Source of the DNA: an uncultured Dorea sp.
GTDB lineage: Bacteria > Bacillota > Clostridia > Lachnospirales > Lachnospiraceae
Length of the DNA stretch: 64,000 nt
Reading direction: 5' to 3'
Assembly: GCA_934307335.1 (NCBI GenBank)
Contig: CAKRCL010000001.1
Coordinates: forward strand, 1-64,000
A program made the translations under genes and the position numbers. How positions within the stretch are numbered: position 1 is the stretch's first letter; each line of letters begins with the position of its first letter. A model generated the notes under the pieces. That model was not told the origin of the DNA. It did not search any database and was given only the letters and a program-made list of their open reading frames with translations. Below, piece after piece: positions 58,102 to 64,000 of the stretch.

Positions 58102-58129
58102 TTGACAAATTTGGAAAACATGATATGAT
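58102..58129 (+). promoter_or_regulatory. Promoter repeat 1 of the element
   Basis: TTGACA, 16-bp spacer, TATGAT. The 28-base segment is identical to 60236-60263 except for one base. Confidence 0.75.
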
Positions 58130-58138
58130 TACCATGCT

Positions 58139-58236
58139 GAAACAATTAGTTTCACAAAATCATTTTCGTTTATAGACCGACCGCTTGCGGTTCGTCCAAT
58201 AAGTATAAGCCCGTGAGACTCTTCATCTCCGGGCTT
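58139..58236 (+). promoter_or_regulatory. Structured leader before the zinc-ribbon gene
   Basis: Three hairpins in a 193-base leader: GAAAC-AATTA-GTTTC (58139-58153), GACCGACCGC-TT-GCGGTTCGTC (58175-58196, two mismatches) and a bulged stem AAGCCCG/CGGGCTT (58207-58236). The last lacks a clear T-run. They may regulate expression after the promoter at 58102. Confidence 0.5.
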
Positions 58237-58322
58237 CTCCTGTATTATGATGATGTGAAACTCTGTTAGGCGATATAGGGCAAAACGTACTTCAAGATAC
58301 ATGGAGAAAAGGAGTACGAAAA

Positions 58323-59216
58323 ATGATTAAGTGGAACGAAGGAAGAGAAGCAAAAGAAAAATGTGAGAACCATAATTTTGAGTATGGCGAAAAGGATTTA
58401 ACGCTAATATGTAAATATCTGGGAAATGGGGAACAAGACAAAAATGAACTTGAAAATAGACTCTTAGATTTCTGCAGTGATTGCAGACGAGAAGGTAAAA
58501 TTCAGTTTGATCCATTTTACCGTGAGTATATGATTCCGTTTAATAATGCGGTCGAGACAGCCAGCAAAAAAACAATACAAGACAGATTCCCGATCCCGAT
58601 TACTTTGAATGAATGGCGCACAATTAAGCAAATCGACAATGAAGAAATCCAACGATTACTATTTGTCATGTTGGTTGTGGCTAAATACTTTCATATCTTG
58701 ATTAAAAGATATGATCTGCCATACACGACAGACTACCGGGTAGATATGTCAGATGCGAAGATTCGTAAGCTGGCAAAAGTTAAGTTGCATCGGGATTCTG
58801 CTGCCAGTCGAACAAATTACCGTGACTGGTTACGGGACAATGGATATATCAGATTGTCCGGGCGTAATCAAATATATGTTTTATTTGCGGAAGATTCCGG
58901 GGAAGTTATTGAAACAGTGACCGATTACGATCACATGGACTTGCACTTTGACAGGCTGAATGGCGAAAACATTGGAACGTGCGAAAAGTGCGGTCAGTTG
59001 TTCCGGCAAAACAAACAGAATAATCAAAGATTGTGTTCTGATTGCCGAGGATATAAAAAAGCCGAGCCGAGGAATTGCAAATGCCTGGACTGCGGAAAGA
59101 CTTTTATCAGGATGCCAAATAATAGGCGAAAAGTAAGGTGCGAGAAATGCGCCGAGGAACATAAGAAGATGTTAAAAAGAGAAAGAAATGCGAAATACCG
59201 GGGATTGAAGGACTGA
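58323..59216 (+). CDS. Unrecognised element protein with two C-terminal zinc ribbons
   Basis: A 297-residue protein I cannot assign. The C-terminal 75 residues hold two Cys4-type ribbons: CEKCGQLF...LCSDCRG and CKCLDCGKTF...RCEKCAEEH. The N-terminal 200 residues are helical and charged, with a short coiled region at the end (KKMLKRERNAKYRG). The ATG follows AAAGGAG. Zinc-ribbon proteins of this size in elements often bind DNA or RNA; no role is claimed here. It is the first gene behind promoter repeat 1 and its hairpin leader. Confidence 0.75.
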   Translation: MIKWNEGREAKEKCENHNFEYGEKDLTLICKYLGNGEQDKNELENRLLDFCSDCRREGKIQFDPFYREYMIPFNNAVETASKKTIQDRFPIPITLNEWRTIKQIDNEEIQRLLFVMLVVAKYFHILIKRYDLPYTTDYRVDMSDAKIRKLAKVKLHRDSAASRTNYRDWLRDNGYIRLSGRNQIYVLFAEDSGEVIETVTDYDHMDLHFDRLNGENIGTCEKCGQLFRQNKQNNQRLCSDCRGYKKAEPRNCKCLDCGKTFIRMPNNRRKVRCEKCAEEHKKMLKRERNAKYRGLKD

Positions 59217-59824
59217 AAATCAGTCCTTTTTTCTTTTGATTGTGAGCCGTTTTTAATTTTTGAGTTAAAATACCTATAAACTCAGTAAATAAAGGAAAAA
59301 CAGAGAAAGTAAACGAAAAAACGGCTTGAAAATTATTTGTTAATTTACTTATATTTTTTTGAAAAAAATCGTCGGAAATCAGCAATAGGAGCGGATTACA
59401 GACGATGAAAAAATCAGAAAAATTTTTGCACCCTATTATGAATAAGAGAAAAGATAGGATTGACGCTTTTGCTTTTATTTATCTATATATTCCATTGACA
59501 AATGTAGATACAACAGAGAGGTACACATAAACTGTACCTCTCATTAAATGATTTTTAATTTAAACTCATAATTTACTCTTTATGTGAGTTTAAATTAACG
59601 ATTAATTATTTTGTTTTGTGTATGGGGAGGCATTTTTAAAATGCCCTAATTTAATTTACTGGGGAGCTTATCACTCCCCTTTATTAAAATGGTTATTTGC
59701 TTTTATCATTTTTAACATATATTTAGGCAGATGAGAAATCGTTTGTCTACATATGTGTTAATTTTTTTGACGCAATATTTTTACAAAATAATAAATAAAA
59801 AAACACAAAATATAGGAGAATAAC
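59217..59824. other. 608-base AT-rich gap with four perfect inverted repeats (possible origin or regulatory hub)
   Basis: No gene is visible. Four perfect inverted repeats lie within 165 bases: GAGAGGTACA/TGTACCTCTC (59516-59542), TTAATTTAAACTCA/TGAGTTTAAATTAA (59555-59598, 14-bp arms), GGCATTTT/AAAATGCC (59629-59645) and GGGGAG/CTCCCC (59661-59679). The remaining flanks are AT-rich. The cluster just before the small DNA-binding genes is suggestive of an origin, termination or packaging site. Confidence 0.55.
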
Positions 59825-60088
59825 ATGGATGAAAGACTAAATATAAGAGAAATAACAAACGCTTATTTGCTTTACAACGGATTGACAGTATCATACATGA
59901 GCAGAGCTACCAGAATCCCGAACAGCACATTACGGGACTGGCTCAATGGAAAGATTAACATTAGTACGAAAAATCTAAGCAAAGTTAAACAGTTCCTGAA
60001 AGGGGACTTTTTGCTGGATGTAAGTACAATCATCAATGAGCTTTTATTGCAAAAGGAGATTGCAGCAGATGAAAATAGAACTGACTGA
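59825..60088 (+). CDS. Small XRE-like helix-turn-helix protein
   Basis: An 87-residue protein with ITNAYLLYNGLTVSYMSRATRIPNSTLRDWLNGKINISTKNLSKVKQFL, a fold pattern of one XRE-type helix-turn-helix. The ATG follows AGGAGA. A candidate regulator of the element's own promoters. It overlaps the next small gene by 20 bp. Confidence 0.65.
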   Translation: MDERLNIREITNAYLLYNGLTVSYMSRATRIPNSTLRDWLNGKINISTKNLSKVKQFLKGDFLLDVSTIINELLLQKEIAADENRTD

Positions 60089-60239
60089 AAGAGAGACTGA
60101 CAGGCTAACAAAGATTCTAAAGGAAAGATATAACGGATCACTGAATTTATTCGAGATTGCGGACATCAAGGGAATTTTGGAAAAGATGGGCGTTGAGGTC
60201 AAAGACTGGACTCCGACATTTGCAGAGCTGAACAGTTGA
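60069..60239 (+). CDS. Small hypothetical protein
   Basis: A 56-residue protein (MKIELTERETDRLTKILKER...) with AAGGAG about ten bases upstream of ATG 60069. It is charged, helical and unrecognised. Its TGA stop lies inside the -35 box TTGACA of promoter repeat 2. The overlap with the preceding gene and the ribosome binding site argue that it is real, but evidence is limited. Confidence 0.5.
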   Translation: MKIELTERETDRLTKILKERYNGSLNLFEIADIKGILEKMGVEVKDWTPTFAELNS

Positions 60240-60263
60240 CAAATTTGGAAAACGTGATATGAT
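60236..60263 (+). promoter_or_regulatory. Promoter repeat 2 of the element
   Basis: TTGACA, 16-bp spacer, TATGAT; 27 of 28 bases identical to 58102-58129. Drives the replication-like gene through the nested hairpin leader. Confidence 0.75.
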
Positions 60264-60300
60264 AGGCGTGTCAAAGAAGACAATTGAATATAGACTTTTT

Positions 60301-60382
60301 TAGATCATATAAAAAAACGCAATTTGAATATTACTTTTTTGAGAGTATGTAATATTCGGCGGTTTTTGTATGATCTTTTTTT
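60301..60382 (+). promoter_or_regulatory. Three-tier nested hairpin ending in a T-run in the leader of the replication-like gene
   Basis: Outer arms AGATCATA / TATGATCT, middle arms AAAACGC / GCGGTTTT (one bulge) and inner GAATATTAC / GTAATATTC enclose a 14-base loop; the outer arm is followed by TTTTTTTG. It ends about 25 bp before the start codon. It has the shape of a transcriptional attenuator or antisense target controlling replication protein synthesis. Confidence 0.65.
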
Positions 60383-60406
60383 GTGCATAAAAAGGAGCAA
60401 TAAGAG

Positions 60407-61486
60407 ATGATAAAAGAAGAAATAATGAATGATGTTGATACATCAAGAATTGAAGAAGGGCAAATTGTAAAAAACTATCGTCAATTATGCGAGTTACTGG
60501 GCGAAGAAAGAACCACGGGTAACGCAAAAAAAGCACAGATGGCAAACTGGGAAAGATTCTTTTCTATCACAAAAATAAAAGGCACGCAAAAGATGAGAAT
60601 AGATGAAATCTATATTGAGCCACTGGAAAGAGTTGACGGTAGAGCCAAAGGTGGCAGAAGTATATATGTTCAGTCTGTTGAAGTGGTACTGTTGAACTAT
60701 CTGAGCCATCAGAAAGGATATTCGGCTACTTTCACAAAAAATAAGCTGTATACAAGGCTTGGAATGACGAATAACAGATATGCTGTTGCAACCAACAAAG
60801 AACTGAAAAATGAAAATCCGGCATTAACAGACTTTGATATCAATAGATTCAAGACAAGAGCAAGTGGCAGATTAAACAGTATTCTTATGTCGGCACTTGG
60901 AAATCTGAAAAACAGATTCTTAATTGACGTTATAGAGCAAGTAGTATTAGTAGATAAAGATGGGCATTATACCCTTGCCGATGAAAGGATGATAAGCAAT
61001 ATTACAAGTATCAAATTTACTGTAAGGAAAGAAATGGGATTTGAGACAGAGCAAGCAATATATCTTTCAGGAAAGATGAGAGAATTTTATAAAGGCGTTA
61101 ATTATTACCTATCTAAATTGTATGGATATACAAGAGCATATACACAGTTCAAGATTCTTTTTAATAAAGAGCATGTGTGCCAGGAGATGCCCAAACTTGC
61201 GCAAAGAGTAATAGACAGATTGCAAGAAATTGAAGGAATGGGCGATGAAAGGATTAGGCAAGAGCTGATTTCTATGAACAGTCTTGTTGTTGACGCATTT
61301 TACAAAAGTGCTGAAAAAGATTACTCAAACACGATCCAAACCGGGAAGTATCAGCTTGCATATGACTTTGTGGATAGACAGAAGTATTTGACGGATGCAC
61401 TTATAAGGATAGCAGATAATGAGAAAGAGATTGACTATGATACTTCGGATATTGATGAATTATTTGCCGGTTTGATGGTAAATTAA
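60407..61486 (+). CDS. Probable replication or DNA-binding protein of the element
   Basis: A 359-residue protein; I do not recognise the fold with certainty. The N-terminus (KNYRQLCELLGEERTTGNAKKAQMANWERFF) resembles the start of hypothetical initiator-like proteins of Gram-positive prophages and plasmids. The middle is charged and helical (residues 90-250) and the C-terminus ends in an acidic tail (YDTSDIDELFAG). No Walker or nickase motif is visible. Its promoter, hairpin leader and adjacent hairpin cluster suggest replication control. Confidence 0.55.
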   Translation: MIKEEIMNDVDTSRIEEGQIVKNYRQLCELLGEERTTGNAKKAQMANWERFFSITKIKGTQKMRIDEIYIEPLERVDGRAKGGRSIYVQSVEVVLLNYLSHQKGYSATFTKNKLYTRLGMTNNRYAVATNKELKNENPALTDFDINRFKTRASGRLNSILMSALGNLKNRFLIDVIEQVVLVDKDGHYTLADERMISNITSIKFTVRKEMGFETEQAIYLSGKMREFYKGVNYYLSKLYGYTRAYTQFKILFNKEHVCQEMPKLAQRVIDRLQEIEGMGDERIRQELISMNSLVVDAFYKSAEKDYSNTIQTGKYQLAYDFVDRQKYLTDALIRIADNEKEIDYDTSDIDELFAGLMVN

Positions 61487-61552
61487 AAAACTTGTCCATA
61501 TTAGCGTGTAATAATAAACAGTATATATTACATATTAAAATGGACAACTTTT
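61487..61552 (+). terminator. Terminator-like nested hairpin after the replication-like gene
   Basis: Outer arms AAAACTTGTCCAT (61487-61499) and ATGGACAACTTTT (61540-61552) with one mismatch; inner TGTAATA/TATTACA. It starts one base after the stop codon. Confidence 0.6.
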
Positions 61553-61681
61553 ATATAAAAGAATATAAAATAGTTAAATATTAAAGTGTATGTATATAAT
61601 ATTTATTCAATCTATTCAAGATAAATATATAATACTGTATTTTATATTCTATGATTCGTGCTTTGCACTCACATAAATTTC

Positions 61682-61742
61682 CCGACCAAAGAAAAAGAAG
61701 AAGTAATGGCAAAATTGCACCTTACTTTTTTCATTTGGTTGG
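61682..61742 (+). promoter_or_regulatory. Two-layer hairpin in the leader of the following operon
   Basis: Outer arms CCGACCAAA (61682-61690) and TTTGGTTGG (61734-61742) with one G-U pair enclose AAGTAA...TTACTTTTTT, an imperfect terminator-like stem. It ends 15 bp before the next start codon. The rest of 61553-61757 is AT-rich without other visible signals. Confidence 0.5.
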
Positions 61743-61757
61743 TTTTAAGGAGAAACA

Positions 61758-62171
61758 ATGAGATATTCAATACTAACATATGAAGAAGGCACTATAACAC
61801 CGATCATGCCCTTTATTTACGATGGAAAAGTGACAGCCGAAGGAATTGACGAAGCAATAAAGAAACGGCGAAAAGAGCGTTATCCGCTGCCGTGTGGCTA
61901 CAATCCATTACCGGCGAATGCAGAGTGTATATTGCTTGCGGAATATGCCGACTATGATACATTCGAGCCGAAACCAATACAGCATATTAAGCAAATGATA
62001 ATGGGTTATTCCGGCTGTATTGCAGCCTTTAAGATGGCAGATAGAACGCTTACAGATATGCGTGATCCTACGGATGAGGAAAAAGACGCATGTAAAAAGG
62101 CGCATACATTTATATTCATGCCGAAATTGAAAAAATACAGAAAAAAGGAAAAGGAAAAAAATGAAGAATAA
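61758..62171 (+). CDS. Unrecognised element protein
   Basis: A 137-residue soluble protein (MRYSILTYEEGTITPIMPFIYDGK...) ending in a Lys-rich tail (KLKKYRKKEKEKNEE). ATG after AAGGAG. Its end overlaps the next start, so it is the first gene of an operon running to the edge of the window. No known motif is visible. Confidence 0.65.
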   Translation: MRYSILTYEEGTITPIMPFIYDGKVTAEGIDEAIKKRRKERYPLPCGYNPLPANAECILLAEYADYDTFEPKPIQHIKQMIMGYSGCIAAFKMADRTLTDMRDPTDEEKDACKKAHTFIFMPKLKKYRKKEKEKNEE

Positions 62172-62571
62172 AAGTTTAAATGAAGTTCTTAGCGAGCTTT
62201 CAAAAAATTGGAAAACATTAGATGAAATTGAGAAAGAATATATTGCATTTAGATTACTGAATGACAGTTCAGAAGACTTTATGTATTTAATGAATGTGAT
62301 ATGTGCAGCAGTTGAATTTGTTAATGATATGGATTTTGCTGCAAAACATTGTACAAATGATATTGAGGTAAAAGACCGCAATGAATATGGTAAATCTGAC
62401 ATGCTTGGTGTGCCGGACAATGACTATTTAGACCGCATAAAAGCTCGTAGAGAGCAGATTTACAAAGAGATAAGAGAATTGTCGGGCGATAACATCCCGG
62501 CTCAATTAAAGGCATTACAGGAGCGTCTGAGAGACAACTGTGAGGCTATGAAAGCCGTGTTGGAGGTATAG
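62161..62571 (+). CDS. Unrecognised helical element protein, weakly tape-measure-like N-terminus
   Basis: A 136-residue protein. The N-terminal LNEVLSELSKNWKTLDEIEKEYIAFRLLNDSSEDFMYLM has the cadence of a repeated segment in phage tape-measure proteins (LxxLxxxWxxLxxxxxxxxAxxxAG...FxxLM), but the length is far too short for a tape measure. The rest is helical. This is a resemblance by eye only. It is between 61758 and the HU-like gene. Confidence 0.6.
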   Translation: MKNKSLNEVLSELSKNWKTLDEIEKEYIAFRLLNDSSEDFMYLMNVICAAVEFVNDMDFAAKHCTNDIEVKDRNEYGKSDMLGVPDNDYLDRIKARREQIYKEIRELSGDNIPAQLKALQERLRDNCEAMKAVLEV

Positions 62572-62573
62572 CT

Positions 62574-62885
62574 ATGACAAAGAAAGAGTTAGCGAAAAAG
62601 CTGTCAAAAGAGCTTGATTGCACATATGCGAAAGCAAGATACATCACGGATGCCTTTATTGAGATAGTAGGTGATGCAATCGTAAATGAGCGAGAAGTTA
62701 AGCTGCAAGGACTGGGTACTTGGCGTGTTCGATTGAAAAAGGGATATGCACGCACAAATAAAGTCACAAAAAAGCCGGAGTACATGCCACCAGTACCATA
62801 TTGCCGATTCCATGCAAGTAAACAAATTAAAGATAGACTGCAACGTATGACCTTACCGATGTCTAAAGGTCAGTTGGCGCAGTAA
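62574..62885 (+). CDS. HU/IHF-family DNA-binding protein
   Basis: Histone-like protein of 103 residues: KKELAKKLSKELDCTYAKARYITDAFIEIVGDAIVNEREVKLQGLGTWRVRLKKGYARTNK contains the HU fold, with the arm region after GTWRV and a short C-terminal extension. The ATG follows GGAGG. HU-like proteins in phages and elements can help replication or packaging. It lies three bases after the previous gene. Confidence 0.85.
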   Translation: MTKKELAKKLSKELDCTYAKARYITDAFIEIVGDAIVNEREVKLQGLGTWRVRLKKGYARTNKVTKKPEYMPPVPYCRFHASKQIKDRLQRMTLPMSKGQLAQ

Positions 62886-62897
62886 AGGAGCGAATAA

Positions 62898-63698
62898 ATG
62901 AATATACTTGAATTTTGCCAGGATATAACTGGACGGCGCAAATTAAAAATTGCGCTTCATGAAATTTATCCAGATGAAACACACTGGAATATTAACGGTA
63001 TTACATATCTTGAACAGTATACGAGGGATAATGCTGATACGGTAAAGGGAATGCCGTTATGTGCAGAATTTTTAGATGACAGCAAAGAAATTCCATATGG
63101 TCACGGAGTAACAGGAACGTTGGGAAATTTGCCAGTGTTTGAAGATTCTGTGCAAATTGGATCGTTTGAAGAATGGACGATTGAAGATATTGAGATTGAC
63201 GGAGTAGTACATAGATGCTTGTGCGGTGTCGGCTATATCAATGAGAGCAGATATCCTAAATTTTGCGAATGGATTGATCGACAGATAGCAGAAGGAAATA
63301 AAGTGTTTGGCAGCGTTGAATTTGTCGGAACGCCGGAGAATGACGGAGAAATCATGTACCGTGATGGATGGAAAGAAACAGGGCGTATACCTACAGTTTA
63401 TGATTATAGCGGATTTTGTATTATAACGATTAAACCGGCAGACGATACGGCTATGCTTTTAGAATTTGATAAGGCAAAAGAAGACAAGCCGGAAAATGAG
63501 TTTGATTCTGTATTTGGTAGTAGCGAAAGAAACACGGTACAAGATAAAGAGTTTGATGATGTTTTTCTTGCCACAATCGGCACAATGTACGACGATGAAG
63601 AGCCGGAAAAATATGATAATTTTGACGATGTTTTTGAAAATGGATTTCACGGGAAATCTGTTACAAAGATTGAAGATATGATTGATGTATTTGAATAA
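62898..63698 (+). CDS. Element protein with acidic tail of repeated FD(D/S)VF motifs; possible maturation-protease-like
   Basis: A 266-residue protein. Residues 1-190 have mixed fold with VFGSVEFVG, reminiscent of serine in phage prohead proteases, but no full family pattern is visible. The last 75 residues are acidic and carry the repeated motif: EFDSVF, EFDDVF, NFDDVF, and a final IDVFE, spaced by roughly 25-30 residues. Such spaced short motifs suggest docking to a partner protein. ATG after AAAGGAG. Confidence 0.6.
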   Translation: MNILEFCQDITGRRKLKIALHEIYPDETHWNINGITYLEQYTRDNADTVKGMPLCAEFLDDSKEIPYGHGVTGTLGNLPVFEDSVQIGSFEEWTIEDIEIDGVVHRCLCGVGYINESRYPKFCEWIDRQIAEGNKVFGSVEFVGTPENDGEIMYRDGWKETGRIPTVYDYSGFCIITIKPADDTAMLLEFDKAKEDKPENEFDSVFGSSERNTVQDKEFDDVFLATIGTMYDDEEPEKYDNFDDVFENGFHGKSVTKIEDMIDVFE

Positions 63699-63714
63699 CG
63701 AAGGAGAATGAAAG

Positions 63715-64000
63715 ATGAATAATGTAATTGATACCAAAACTGAATACCGTGATAGAACACGAGTAGAAATTGAAAACCTTGTACCGTGGAGTGTCGGATT
63801 TCAAGCCCGTACAATTCAGGGCAGCAGATTTGAGGGTGTGATTGTTCCGGGATGTGCATATAACGAGGATGGAACATACCATCCGTCAGTTTATCGCCAG
63901 CTTACACTAGAGGAAGTAATTACACAAATTTCTATTGAAAATAAAGCGTTTTGCGGAACTGATGGAAAAGGTTCACATGCTTGTTTCCGTATTCGTGATT
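63715..64000 (+). CDS. Unrecognised element protein, cut by the right edge
   Basis: Starts at ATG 63715 (MNNVIDTKTEYRDRTRVEIEN), eight bases after AAGGAGA, and is open to base 64000 (95 codons seen). No motif recognised. It follows the FDDVF-repeat gene by 16 bp in the same operon. Its function might become clear from the missing part. Confidence 0.7.
   Translation, partial: MNNVIDTKTEYRDRTRVEIENLVPWSVGFQARTIQGSRFEGVIVPGCAYNEDGTYHPSVYRQLTLEEVITQISIENKAFCGTDGKGSHACFRIRD

Larger units (their letters stand above)
56502..64000. mobile_element. Integrated element of phage or phage-like type (right end outside window)
   Basis: From just after tpiA all genes are on +, AT content rises, and the content changes to a tyrosine recombinase, small DNA-binding proteins, a probable replication protein, an HU-like protein and a protein with possible prohead-protease character. 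The left border is placed in 56502-56696 by context; no att duplication can be checked because the right end is not in the window. No terminase, relaxase, capsid or tail gene is recognisable here. Confidence 0.75.

Noticed and set aside
58207-58236. Rho-independent terminator before the zinc-ribbon gene
   Set aside because: The stem is strong but followed by CTCCTGTATT rather than a T-run; kept only as a leader hairpin.
62161-62571. Phage tape-measure protein
   Set aside because: Only a short N-terminal resemblance; the protein is 136 residues, far below tape-measure length.
1-64000. CRISPR array, tRNA or rRNA genes
   Set aside because: No regularly spaced direct repeats of 20-40 bases and no cloverleaf or rRNA-like stretch was found by eye; an automated tRNA/rRNA scan would be decisive.

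Overview
The window looks like a chromosomal segment of a spore-forming, anaerobic Gram-positive gut-type bacterium, most likely Lachnospiraceae (Clostridia). The reasons are gene content and order: xseAB-ispA-dxs-tlyA-nadK-argR-recN-spoIVB-spo0A, a cobalamin methionine synthase with a detached reactivation domain, an [FeFe] hydrogenase, recA-recX-rny, and strong AGGAGG-type ribosome binding sites. The species assignment is inference.

Left part (1-22,500), all on +: an isoprenoid/DNA-repair/sporulation block (xseA, cut by the window edge, to spo0A), then glgA, then a one-carbon/methionine block (metF, MetH reactivation protein, metH), asnA, an [FeFe] hydrogenase, alaS, an APC amino acid transporter and rpsU. 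Middle (22,500-31,500): maf, a YbaK-type deacylase, a COG3044-type ATPase, trmO, a copper operon (csoR-copA, whose last 69 codons look like an in-frame CopZ with its own ribosome binding site), a Uma2-family protein and a D-Ala-D-Ala carboxypeptidase. Two copies of a structured intergenic repeat flank this block.

The most unusual chromosomal locus is 31,771-36,359. A divergent pair of transcription units encodes an SDR whose YxxxK lysine is Thr, a single-chain protein resembling the PheS catalytic core joined to PheT-like C-terminal modules (motif 2 and motif 3 arginines absent), and a 670-residue Fe-S/FMN/FAD enoate-reductase-type enzyme whose usual active-site His and Tyr are Ile and His. 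The 240-bp divergent region carries two near-identical palindromes (ATTCAATAWATTGAMT), one in the spacer of the minus promoter and one over the -35 of the plus promoter. An XRE-type regulator (36,500-37,531) and an aminopeptidase P follow. I know of no described pathway with this composition.

The next part (39,451-56,496) is housekeeping: HAD phosphatase, metallophosphoesterase, scpAB, a second carboxypeptidase, recA (SOS box), recX, rny, Nudix, a SpoIIM-like protein, Rrf2 regulator-iscS-nifU-mnmA, a PHP phosphatase and gap-pgk-tpiA.

From about 56,500 to the right edge lies an AT-rich integrated element: a tyrosine recombinase with repeated TATCACTT/AAGTGATA boxes, a zinc-ribbon protein, two small proteins, a probable replication protein behind a long nested hairpin leader, a hairpin cluster that could be an origin, an HU-like protein, a protein with three FD(D/S)VF repeats, and unrecognised genes continuing past the window. 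I saw no rRNA, tRNA or CRISPR array.
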